Made by a program: the position numbers and the translations under genes. From NCBI GenBank assembly GCA_964655005.1, contig CAZZKE010000002.1, forward strand, positions 44,853 through 108,852: a stretch of DNA of 64,000 bases, given 5' to 3'. The notes under the pieces were generated by a model, which saw only the letters and a list, made by a program, of their open reading frames with translations, was not told the DNA's origin and ran no database searches. The DNA is from CAZZKE01 sp964655005 (GTDB lineage Bacteria; Pseudomonadota; Alphaproteobacteria; Rhodospirillales; JABHCV01). Within the stretch, counting starts at the first letter, position 1. Every line of letters begins with the position of its first letter. Shown here in pieces: positions 43,779 to 51,739 of this stretch.

Positions 43779-44525
43779 GTCGGCATCCCATATAAGCCGC
43801 ACCAGCCGGGAGCGGTCCAGATTTTGTTCCATCGGGCAGGTCGGGCAGCCCTTTCTCGATGGCTTGTTCTTGCAGTTTTCGCATTGCCTTACCAGCATAT
43901 CCGCCCGTTCGATTTCCCGCTCAAGATCCAGATATTCGGTAATCCTGTCACGTACAAGGTGGCGCAGGCGTTCCAGTTCAGGAAGAACCTTGCCCGAGGC
44001 CTCGCTGCCGGTTGCGCTGGATTCCCGCCGGCGGGAAAGGTCGCGCAGTTCTTCAAGCTTAAGCCCCAGCGCCGAGACGCCAAGCGCGGCATCGAACAGC
44101 GCAACGTCGTCTTCCGAATAAACACGGGTTCCCTTCGGGGTCCGTTTCGGGGTGACGAAACCGAGTTCCTCGTAGAACCGAAGGGTCCGCACCGTGGTAT
44201 TCAGGCGGTCAGCCACTTCACCGATTTTCGTCAATCCCAATTTCTTGCGATCTTCCAGAAGCGCTTCACCGGGGACCGGCGCCGGGCCGGCGGAATCCGG
44301 GATATCCAGGGCGCCAAGCCGGTCGCGGATGGCTTCCAGCTTGACCCCTTCGCAAACGAGTTGTTGAATTTTTTCGATTCGGTTCTGCTGTTCGGAATCG
44401 AAATGCCGTGTCCCTTTGGGACTTTTGGCCGGCTTGATCAGGCCCTTTTCTTCGTAGTGACGCAGCGTTCGCGTCGTCACGCCGAACCTTGCCGCCACTT
44501 CTCCTATTTTCATCAGATGCGCCAT
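43770..44525 (-). CDS. Double-MerR transcriptional regulator with C-terminal Cys cluster
   Basis: 251 residues from ATG 44525; in-frame starts at 44564 and 44513 are alternatives and no clear ribosome-binding site decides. Two complete MerR DNA-binding domains stand in one chain: MKIGEVAARFGVTTRTLRHY (about 5-24) and LTKIGEVADRLNTTVRTLRF (about 98-117), each with its wing (SPKGTRHF and TPKGTRVY). A dimerisation helix follows, then CENCKNKPSRKGCPTCPME near the C-terminus. The four Cys in a C-x2-C-x8-C-x2-C array could bind zinc or another metal. It lies 232 bases downstream of folD in the H4F gene group and may control it. The ligand is unknown. Confidence 0.8.
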   Translation of the reverse strand: MAHLMKIGEVAARFGVTTRTLRHYEEKGLIKPAKSPKGTRHFDSEQQNRIEKIQQLVCEGVKLEAIRDRLGALDIPDSAGPAPVPGEALLEDRKKLGLTKIGEVADRLNTTVRTLRFYEELGFVTPKRTPKGTRVYSEDDVALFDAALGVSALGLKLEELRDLSRRRESSATGSEASGKVLPELERLRHLVRDRITEYLDLEREIERADMLVRQCENCKNKPSRKGCPTCPMEQNLDRSRLVRLIWDADRG

Positions 44526-44756
44526 TTTATACCGGTTTTTTTGCCCATCCATGGATCGACACAACTTACGTGAAATAATATAGTTACTGCCAATACAATT
44601 TCAATAACCATATGAAAGTATTAATTTTTCATCACGGCAACTGAAAAAATTATCGGTAAATACCTGATCTTAACGTAAATAATAAATACTGTCTTTTCCC
44701 GGATACGGGCTTCTTCGATCAACGGGATAATACCGACCGTAACGGCATTACCAATC

Positions 44757-45677
44757 TCAGGCCGCCTCGACCCCCGAAGGGTTAGCGTTTGAATCGCACA
44801 ACATTTTTTCGTACCGGATCTTCTGCCGCCGCGCCGCGACGACGGCGTTACGCATGAGTATCGCCACGGTAACGGGCCCGACACCGCCCGGAACCGGGGT
44901 AATCCATTCGGCAACCCGGGAACAGGAATCATAATCGGCGTCTCCGACCACCAGATCCTTGCCGTTCTTGTCCTTGATCTGGTTGATGCCGATATCGATG
45001 ACCACGGCGCCGGGCTTTATCATATTGCCGGAAATCAATCCGGGCTTGCCAACGGCCACGAACACCGCGTCGGCCTGGCGGCAGTGAACCGATAAATTGC
45101 GTGTCATATGGTGACAGACCGTCACCGTGGCGCCTTCCGCCATTAAAAGAAATGCAATGGGCTTGCCGACAATTTCGGAATGACCGACGACGACGACTTC
45201 GAGGCCCTTTAGATTCAACCCTGTCTGCTTCAACAGTTCCACCGACGCCACCGCCGTGCATGGCCCCAGTTCCAGGTCGTTGTAGACGATATTGCCAATC
45301 GAGGCCGGGTGCATGCCTTCCACGTCCTTTATGGGATGAACCGCCTGCTGCAATTCTTTCACGGAAATATGCCCTGGTGTCGGGCGTTGCAAAATAATGC
45401 CGGTCACCCTGGGATCGGCGTTCATCGCCTTTATCGACGCCAGCATTTCCGTCTGCGTTATTTCGGCGGGAAAATTGTGTTCTTCGAAGAGCACCCCGGA
45501 TTTTTCGGCGGAGCGCCGTTGATTGCGAACGTAAAGTCCGATGGCTTCCACGTTACCGATGGTGATCGACTTCAACCGGGGCGGCCAACCATCGTTTTGC
45601 AGTGATTCTATATCTTCCGAAAGTGATTCGATGATATTTACCGCCAGTTTCCGGCCATCAATATTCTTGTGCGTCAT
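44757..45677 (-). CDS. folD: FolD-like methylene-H4F dehydrogenase/cyclohydrolase with altered active site
   Basis: 306 residues from ATG 45677 (MTHKNIDGRKLA); longer frames add an unconserved hydrophobic tail. The fold is clear: VVVVGHSEIVGKPIAFLLM for NADP binding and TPVPGGVGPVTVAILMRN near the end. However, the active-site stretch reads LYVRNQRRSAEKSG. The catalytic Lys of the family motif Y-V-x-x-K is replaced by Gln, and the usual KDVDG reads KDVEG. In related enzymes that Lys is needed above all for the cyclohydrolase step, so this protein may be dehydrogenase-only or use a different substrate. It lies 73 bases downstream of fhs on the same strand. Confidence 0.85.
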   Translation of the reverse strand: MTHKNIDGRKLAVNIIESLSEDIESLQNDGWPPRLKSITIGNVEAIGLYVRNQRRSAEKSGVLFEEHNFPAEITQTEMLASIKAMNADPRVTGIILQRPTPGHISVKELQQAVHPIKDVEGMHPASIGNIVYNDLELGPCTAVASVELLKQTGLNLKGLEVVVVGHSEIVGKPIAFLLMAEGATVTVCHHMTRNLSVHCRQADAVFVAVGKPGLISGNMIKPGAVVIDIGINQIKDKNGKDLVVGDADYDSCSRVAEWITPVPGGVGPVTVAILMRNAVVAARRQKIRYEKMLCDSNANPSGVEAA

Positions 45678-45750
45678 TTCGATTTCCCGGTTCCCGTAGC
45701 GCATTGAAAAAAAGAAGGCGGCGGCCTGTATTGGGCGTACAGGAGGGAGT

Positions 45751-47582
45751 CTAAAAAAGGCCAATAACCTTGCCCGTATTATCAATGTCAATCCTGTTCG
45801 CGGCGGGAATGCGCGGCAAACCGGGCATGGTCATGATATTGCCGCACACGGCCACGACAAATTCGGCGCNNNNNNNNNNNNNNNNNNNNNNNNNNNNNNN
45901 NNNNNNNNNNNNNNNNNNNNNNNNNNNNNNNNNNNNNNNNNNNNNNNNNNNNNNNNNNNNNNNNNNNNNGGCAAACCGGGCATGGTCATGATATTGCCGC
46001 ACACGGCCACGACAAATTCGGCGCCCGCGTTAAGGCGAATTTCGCGTATTTGCAGAACATGATTTTCCGGGGCGCCCCTGAGCGCCGGATCGGAGGAAAA
46101 CGAATACTGCGTTTTGGCTATGCACACCGGCAAATGCCCGTACCCGGTTTCCTGCAATTGCCTGATATCGTTTCTGACCCTGGTGTCTGCGATTACCTCA
46201 TCGGCCCGGTAGATCTTGGAGGCGATCGCCGAAATTTTTTCCCAAAGGGGTTCCGAATCCTCGTACACAAACCGCAAATTAGGACGTTCTCCCTCGATTG
46301 TCTCGACCACGGCCTGGGCAAGATCAACCGCACCCTCGCCGCCGTTCGCCCAATGGTCGGCCAGCACGACCCTGGCCCCCAGCCCTTCCATTCGTGTGCG
46401 GATCGCCTTGATTTCGGCGGCCGTATCACTGCTGAAACGGTTGATGGCGACGATACAGGGCAGGCCAAAACGGAACCGCACATTTTCAACGTGGCGTTCC
46501 AGGTTTGCCAGACCAAGATTAAGGGCCGGGACGTTTTCATCTTCCAATGCGGCCCGCTCGATGCCGCCGTGATATTTCAGGGCCCGCACCGTCGCCACGA
46601 CAACGGCCGCATCCGGAACCAATCCGGCCTTTCGGCACTTGATATCGATAAATTTCTCGGCCCCCAGGTCGGCCCCAAATCCGGCTTCGGTGACCACGTA
46701 ATCGGCAAGTTTCAGGGCGCTTTTAGTGGCGATCACCGAATTGCAGCCATGGGCGATATTGGCGAACGGACCGCCGTGTATCATCGCCGGGTTGTTTTCC
46801 AGGGTTTGCACCAGATTGGGCTTCAGGGCTTCCTTCAGCAGCACCGACATGGGACCGTGCGCCTTCAGGTCCATGGCCCTGACCGGCCCGCCCTGGCTAT
46901 CCTTGGCAACTATTATGTTACCCAGTCTTGTTTTCATGTCGGCCAGCGAAGTCGACAGGCAAAATATCGCCATCACTTCCGATGCCACGACGATATCGAA
47001 GCCGTCGCTGCGGGGAACGCCATGGGCGACGCCGCCCAGGCCGATCACCGCATTGCGTAACGCCCGGTCATTCATATCGATAACCCGTTTCCAGGTAATG
47101 CGGCGCGGGTCGATACCCAGCTCGTTACCATGATGCAGGTGATTGTCAATCAACGCCGACAACAGGTTGTGAGCAAGGCCGATGGCATGGAAATCGCCGG
47201 TAAAATGCAAATTGATATCTTCCATGGGAATAACCTGCGCCATGCCGCCGCCGGCGGCGCCGCCTTTCATTCCGAAACACGGCCCCAATGACGGCTCGCG
47301 CAGGCAAATCAGTGTCTTCTTGCCAATTTTGTTCAGGGCATCGCCAAGACCGACCGATGTGGTTGTTTTCCCCTCGCCCGCCGGGGTCGGCGTCATCGCC
47401 GTTACCAGAATCAGGCGGCCGTCGGGCCGGTCCTTCAGGCTGTCGATAAAGTCCAGATCAATTTTCGCCTTGAAATGACCGAACGGTTCCAGGTGCCGGT
47501 CGTCGATGCCCAGGCGGTCCCTGGCTATATCGATGATCCGTTTCGGTTGCGCGCTCTGCGCAATCTCGATATCGCTTTTCAT
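45751..47582 (-). CDS. fhs: Formate-tetrahydrofolate ligase, interrupted by assembly gap
   Basis: When the 100 N and one copy of the duplicated 55 bases are removed, the frame reads through to the stop at 45751 and gives 558 residues, the normal Fhs length. The start is ATG 47582 with GAGGAG upstream; a longer frame from 47627 is less likely. The P-loop TPTPAGEGKTTTSVGLGDAL and the substrate loop EPSLGPCFGMKGGAAGGG are intact, as is the C-terminal FVVAVCGNIMTMPGLP. It joins formate and H4F with ATP, or runs in reverse to make ATP and formate from 10-formyl-H4F when C1 units are oxidised. folD follows. Confidence 0.93.
45815..46024. other. Assembly artefact: 100-N gap flanked by identical 55-base ends
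   Basis: Bases 45815-45869 and 45970-46024 are identical around N at 45870-45969. Collapsing them restores the fhs reading frame, which shows that the gap is an unmerged contig overlap and that fhs is intact. Confidence 0.92.
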
Positions 47583-47677
47583 TTTGCTCAACTCCTCGGG
47601 TTTTCCAAAAACGACGGTCGGAACCATCTGCCATTAAAATTCATTAATACATTTACGTTTTCGTTAGATTTTGATCT

Positions 47678-47902
47678 TTACTCTGGCGCCTGTTCATCGG
47701 CGCTCTTCCGCTGCATGATGGCCGCGTACATGGCCACGCAGAAGGGCACGCTGTAGGTCAGGAGAAGCCGCGGAAGATCAAGAGAAGCGCCATCGGTTAT
47801 AACCTTTCCCTGGTTTATCAGGTTGAGTATCGTGCCGACGACGACACAGACCTTAAGCGCCCTTATCACCATTTCCCTGGTTATCAACCCCATGCATTCC
47901 AT
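47678..47902 (-). CDS. Small two-helix membrane protein, NrtS-like
   Basis: 74 residues. Two hydrophobic segments lie at about 14-29 (LKVCVVVGTILNLINQG follows on) and 46-62 (LLLTYSVPFCVAMYAAIM). The words VVGTxLNLINQG and LLLTYxVPF are those of the NrtS family, described as small nitrate/nitrite transporters in marine cyanobacteria, usually with two copies in tandem. Only one copy is present here. It is the first leftward gene of the H4F group, 95 bases upstream of fhs, and a link with C1 metabolism is not obvious. A later start (MGLITREM) is possible. Confidence 0.6.
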   Translation of the reverse strand: MECMGLITREMVIRALKVCVVVGTILNLINQGKVITDGASLDLPRLLLTYSVPFCVAMYAAIMQRKSADEQAPE

Positions 47903-47968
47903 CCCTTGGCCGGATCCGTTCCGCCGGATCGGCGGTAAAACCCCGGTTCCCCCGGCGTCCGATCAGTA

Positions 47969-47997
47969 TTGACATATTGAATATTTAAATCTATCGT
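47969..47997 (+). promoter_or_regulatory. Probable promoter of the metF-folB-like transcript
   Basis: TTGACA (47969-47974), a 17-base spacer and TATCGT (47992-47997), in an AT-rich stretch between the divergent arms. The spacer is the normal length, not the stretched 19-20 bases of MerR-activated promoters. Confidence 0.45.
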
Positions 47998-48085
47998 TTA
48001 CGTCAAGTTTTAATTTATTGCCGTAAATTGAAATATTCGGTCGGCAGGCATTTTCAGGGAGGCCGTGCGGGCGCGGTCAGTCGCC

Positions 48086-49552
48086 ATGAACAGATTCAGG
48101 GAAAATCTGGCGAGCGGGGTGTTTTCAAAGACCATCGAGGTAGTGCCGGCATCGGGGAAATTGCTGAAAGACCACCTTGCCCAGGTTCGGGCCCTGGCCG
48201 ACCACCTGGTCACCGATCCCGGATTTTCGGGTTTCAGCATCACCGACCGGGTTCATTCGCTGGAAGACCACGACCCCATCGACGTCGCGGCCCGCATAAT
48301 CGATTTAACGGGTATTCAGCCCCTGCCGCATTTTTCCGGCAAGGGGCGGGGCAATCATGATCTCCGATACGCTTTGAACCGGATGCAATCCTGGGGCCTG
48401 AAAAACTTGCTGCTGGTTTCCGGCGACCGCCTGGGCGTGTCCACGCATCGTGATCGCGTGCGGTATCTGGAATCGGTGCCGGCATTGCGTGAATCCCGCA
48501 ACACCGGCGACCGGCTGTTTCTCGGCGGTGCCGTATGTCCGTTTAAGTACACCGAGGAATCGGCCATGTCCCAGTACCTGAAACTGGGGCGCAAGGTAAG
48601 CGCCGGCGCGGATTTTGTCATAACCCAACTGGGCTTCGACATGCAAAAGTTCGCGGAGATCATCCGCTGGAGCCAGGCCCGGGATTACGACATCAAAATC
48701 ATCGCCAACGTTATGGCGTTGACCGCCGGTCGGGCCCGCTTTATCCGCAACCGTGCAATTCCCGGAATTGTTATTTCGGATGATCTGCTGGCGCTGTTGC
48801 AGCATGAAGAACTGACATCCAGTGACAAGGGGAAACAACGGGCCTTCGAACGTCTGGCCCTGCAAATAACCGGGCTTGAATTGCTTGGATACAAGGGCAT
48901 CCAGCTAACCGGCATCGGATCGCCGGACGACCTTGTTGTGCTGGAAAACGCGGGACGGGAATTTGGACAAAAGGCAACCTGCCTGGCGGAATGGAACAGG
49001 CAATGGAAAGCGCTGCATATTGGACCGTCGGGCGCCCTTCATTCGGCCGCCCCCGCCGGAGGCTGGTATCTGGGCGCCCGGAACGACGCCAGGCCCAGCG
49101 TCCCGGAACGGATCAAATTCAAGGCCCTGAACACCCTGCATGACCGGATGTTCGCCGCCGATACCGTCGCCTACCGGGCCATGGTGCCATTGATGAAATA
49201 CATACCAGCGGACAAGACCCATGGGGCGAACCGGGCGCTGAGATGTATCGAATTTGCACTGAAAAAACCGGTTGTCGGATGCGATACCTGCGGCACCTGT
49301 CGGCTGGCGCAGACGCAATATGTGTGCCCGGAAACCTGCCCCAAGGGACTTTCAAACGGCCCCTGCGGCGGGTCCAGCGAAACGGTTTGCGAATACGGGC
49401 ATCAGGAATGCATCCATCTGAAAAAATACCGGTTGGCGAAATTTTCCGGTCAACTCGACTATCTGGAACTCGCCTTCGAACCCGCCGTGGATATTTCATC
49501 CCGGCGAAGCTGTTCCTGGCCCAATCATTTCAGGGGAAGCGACGGGACATGA
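48086..49552 (+). CDS. Methylene-H4F reductase fused to a MetV-like C-terminal domain
   Basis: 488 residues from ATG 48086. A GTG at 48065 is an alternative, but it sits only 2 bases after the GGGAGG site. Residues 1-300 are the MetF barrel: TIEVVPASG keeps the catalytic Glu, VSGDRLG the flavin-contact Asp and ITQLGFD the substrate Gln. Residues 330-470 are an MTHFR C-terminal domain (PF12225 type) with CDTCGTCRL and VCPETCPKGLSNGPCGG, a Cys-rich cluster as in MetV of acetogens. There MetV is a separate subunit coupling MetF to other electron carriers. The fusion suggests a catabolic or ferredoxin-linked role and not only methionine supply. Its stop overlaps the next start as ATGA. Confidence 0.85.
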   Translation: MNRFRENLASGVFSKTIEVVPASGKLLKDHLAQVRALADHLVTDPGFSGFSITDRVHSLEDHDPIDVAARIIDLTGIQPLPHFSGKGRGNHDLRYALNRMQSWGLKNLLLVSGDRLGVSTHRDRVRYLESVPALRESRNTGDRLFLGGAVCPFKYTEESAMSQYLKLGRKVSAGADFVITQLGFDMQKFAEIIRWSQARDYDIKIIANVMALTAGRARFIRNRAIPGIVISDDLLALLQHEELTSSDKGKQRAFERLALQITGLELLGYKGIQLTGIGSPDDLVVLENAGREFGQKATCLAEWNRQWKALHIGPSGALHSAAPAGGWYLGARNDARPSVPERIKFKALNTLHDRMFAADTVAYRAMVPLMKYIPADKTHGANRALRCIEFALKKPVVGCDTCGTCRLAQTQYVCPETCPKGLSNGPCGGSSETVCEYGHQECIHLKKYRLAKFSGQLDYLELAFEPAVDISSRRSCSWPNHFRGSDGT

Positions 49553-49935
49553 ATGTGGCATTACCGGAAACCCGGGCCGGTGGCGCGATTACGCTGACAC
49601 GCGGGGCGATCAGCGGAAAGGACCGGATTTTCATAAGCGAACTGGAAATATCCGTAGAAATACAAAACCACGGCTTCGCGCACCGTGTTCCGCTGCTTGT
49701 CGATATCGATCTGTACGCTTCGGCGACACCGGCTTCGGTAACCGACGACATCGAATTGACCCTGGATTACACGTTGGCCGCGAATGCCGCCAGAAATACG
49801 GCGGCAACAGGACGTTTCCGTGACCTTGATTCCTATGGCCGGCATCTCGGTGCCCGGCTCGAGGACCTTTTCCCGCAGGTGCCGACGGCTATTCGCCTGT
49901 GGCCCAATGGACCTCCGGTCCATGATTTTTTCTAA
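49549..49935 (+). CDS. FolB-like (dihydroneopterin aldolase fold) protein lacking key catalytic residues
   Basis: 128 residues. Start ATG 49549 overlaps the metF stop (ATGA). The T-fold pattern is visible: IFISELEISVEI, PLLVDIDLYA, DDIELTLDYTLAANAA and the ending IRLWPNGPPV. In true FolB the segment V-Y-D-W-E supplies a catalytic Glu; here the aligned stretch is IQNHGFAH, with Gly at that place. The C-terminal catalytic Lys of the L-x-K-P motif is also absent. The conserved Tyr (LDYT) remains. It may still bind a pterin, perhaps as a carrier-binding or channelling protein, or catalyse another reaction. Its close coupling to metF ties it to H4F chemistry. Confidence 0.7.
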   Translation: MNVALPETRAGGAITLTRGAISGKDRIFISELEISVEIQNHGFAHRVPLLVDIDLYASATPASVTDDIELTLDYTLAANAARNTAATGRFRDLDSYGRHLGARLEDLFPQVPTAIRLWPNGPPVHDFF

Positions 49936-50007
49936 CGTTTTATATGGATTTCCATATTCATCTTTTAGGAATTTTCCCAGTTATTATAGGCAATTTCAAA
50001 ATATCTC

Positions 50008-50035
50008 TTGCCACATCTTATTGTTTTTATATAAC
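50008..50035 (+). promoter_or_regulatory. Probable promoter of the panB-like gene
   Basis: TTGCCA (50008-50013), a 16-base spacer and TATAAC (50030-50035) in an AT-rich 134-base gap. The gene could be expressed apart from metF. Confidence 0.5.
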
Positions 50036-50069
50036 GTCAACGTTTGATTTAATAAACTAGGAGGACGTT

Positions 50070-50936
50070 ATGGCAGAGACGAAAAGAAAGAAAGTCACCT
50101 TGAAAACCATTGCCGGCAAGATCGGTCGCGGGGAAAAAATCGTGGGGATGGAATGTCACGACACGCCCAGCGCCATGATCGCCGAAGAACTGGGGATGGA
50201 TTTACTGTGCTGCGGCAGCCCCGGCCCCATGGGCCTGCTGGGACACAAATCCATGGCGGACGTGGATTTCGATGAACAGCTTTACATGCTGCAAGGCGTT
50301 CTGCGCGGGGCGCAATCGCCATTCATTATTTGCAACATGCCCAATACGACCGCCGCTATTTCGGTCGAAGACGCCGTCCGCAACGCCGCCCGTATCGCCC
50401 ATCTTGGCGCCGACGGCGTCCATATTGAGCCGACAATGGGCATGATGCCGATGGTCAAGGGCGTCGTTTCGGCGGGCATTCCGGTAATCGGCCACTTCGG
50501 CGTTCAGGGCGAACGCGCCGTCATGTCCGGCGGTTATGCCCCGCGTGGCCGCACGGCGGACGATGCGGTCGGCATTGTCGAACTGATCGAAGCGGCGATC
50601 GAAGCCGGCATCAGCACCGCCTTGCTGGAACATGCTTCGGAAGAACTGACCAAGTGGTGCTACGAGAACCTGCCAATTCCCATCGCCAGCCTTGGTTCCG
50701 GCCCTTACGCCAATGGCATTTTCCATGTATCGAGCGACATTATCGGCTGTTCCGTCTTCCCGATCCCTCCCAAGCGTGAAATTTTCGGTAATGTGTGGCA
50801 AAACATGCGGGACGCCTATACCGCATACTTCAACGCCGCCCATTCCGGCGCTTTTCCGAAACTGGAAGACTCGCACCACATGCACGACGGTGAATTCGAC
50901 AAGTTCCTGGATAAAATGGAACACCGTCAAGCCTAG
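50070..50936 (+). CDS. PanB-like (ketopantoate hydroxymethyltransferase superfamily) enzyme with altered metal site
   Basis: 288 residues, preceded by AGGAGG. The PanB barrel is recognisable throughout: GADGVHIEPT, VIGHFGV, the family loop SGGYAPRGRTADDAV and IPIASLGSGPYANG. Three of the known PanB catalytic or metal residues are kept (the Glu in HIEPT, the His in GHFG, the Glu in LLEHAS). The other places differ: the metal Asp of GDSLG aligns with Ser in GSPGP, the Asp of ADLPF with Asn in CNMPN, and the Lys before the conserved Glu with His. True PanB takes a hydroxymethyl group from methylene-H4F, the product of the neighbouring reductase run backwards. This one probably uses another acceptor or no Mg. 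panC is not nearby. Confidence 0.75.
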   Translation: MAETKRKKVTLKTIAGKIGRGEKIVGMECHDTPSAMIAEELGMDLLCCGSPGPMGLLGHKSMADVDFDEQLYMLQGVLRGAQSPFIICNMPNTTAAISVEDAVRNAARIAHLGADGVHIEPTMGMMPMVKGVVSAGIPVIGHFGVQGERAVMSGGYAPRGRTADDAVGIVELIEAAIEAGISTALLEHASEELTKWCYENLPIPIASLGSGPYANGIFHVSSDIIGCSVFPIPPKREIFGNVWQNMRDAYTAYFNAAHSGAFPKLEDSHHMHDGEFDKFLDKMEHRQA

Positions 50937-51011
50937 TGCCGCCTGACAGGGCATGGGGACCCGGCGACCGCCGCCGGGTCCCCGTCTCTCCGGTTAGCGA
51001 ATATCGACGCG

Positions 51012-51716
51012 ATGCCTGAATCGGCTGAATATTGTTACTACCCGGCGAGCCTGTTCGATGCACTGGTTCGCCATGTTCCATCGACCGGACTGGCAATCGA
51101 TTGCGCCACCGGCACGGGCCAGGCCGTGCCCGCCCTGGCGGCCAGGTTCGATACGGTCTTCGCCTTCGATAAAGCGGCAAAATACCTTCGCCAGGCGCCG
51201 CAATATCCCCATGTCCGATATCGTCTGGCCGACGCCGGGGATATTGCCGCCGACAGCGGATCGGTTGACCTTGTTTGCGCCGCCCAGGCCTTGCACCAAT
51301 TTGATATCCCCGCCTTCTTCCGGGAAGTTACGCGGGTTTTAAAGCCCGGTGGAATCCTTGCCTGCTGGTGTTTTGGCCGCTACCGGATCGACGCCGGGAT
51401 AGAAGCGCATCTTGCCGATTTCGAGCGCGATATCGCCCCTCACTGGGAACCGGAGCACGCCCTGGTCAGCACCGGATATCGGGACATTGACCCGCCCTTT
51501 CCGGTTATCGACATAGGCCGGCATTACGCGAAGGCAAATTGGGGCCGCCGCGAGTTTTCCGGCTATCTGCACAGTTGGAGCGCGACGAGAAGATTCCGGG
51601 AATTCTGGCGGACCGACCCAGTTCCCGAAATCCCGCCGAAACTATGGGGCGGCCACTACCGAAAAAGGCCCGTTAAATGGCCGCTGCATATCCTGTCCGC
51701 CAGAAAAACCTCGTGA
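51012..51716 (+). CDS. Class I SAM-dependent methyltransferase
   Basis: 234 residues. Motif I is IDCATGTGQAVPAL, with VFAFDKA as the acidic ribose-binding strand end, RLADAGDIA, and motif IV/post-IV VCAAQALHQFD, the pattern of Methyltransf_11/ubiE-like small-molecule enzymes such as trans-aconitate methyltransferase. It is cytosolic. It follows the panB-like gene by 75 bases on the same strand. Whether it belongs to the H4F group cannot be told, though a SAM consumer beside a methyl-H4F enzyme would make sense. The acceptor is unknown. Confidence 0.8.
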   Translation: MPESAEYCYYPASLFDALVRHVPSTGLAIDCATGTGQAVPALAARFDTVFAFDKAAKYLRQAPQYPHVRYRLADAGDIAADSGSVDLVCAAQALHQFDIPAFFREVTRVLKPGGILACWCFGRYRIDAGIEAHLADFERDIAPHWEPEHALVSTGYRDIDPPFPVIDIGRHYAKANWGRREFSGYLHSWSATRRFREFWRTDPVPEIPPKLWGGHYRKRPVKWPLHILSARKTS

Positions 51717-51739
51717 GTCATTCTTTCTGCAATTTGGTA

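Noticed and set aside
47969..47997. MerR-controlled promoter for the metF arm
   Set aside because: The spacer is 17 bases. MerR activators act on promoters with 19-20 base spacers, and I see no dyad in the spacer. Control by the double-MerR protein is left open but not claimed from this promoter.
44757..51716. Chloromethane or O-demethylation cluster by name
   Set aside because: Those clusters also pair metF, folD and C1 genes, but no corrinoid methyltransferase or H4F-dependent demethylase is encoded in the window, so the name would go beyond the evidence.
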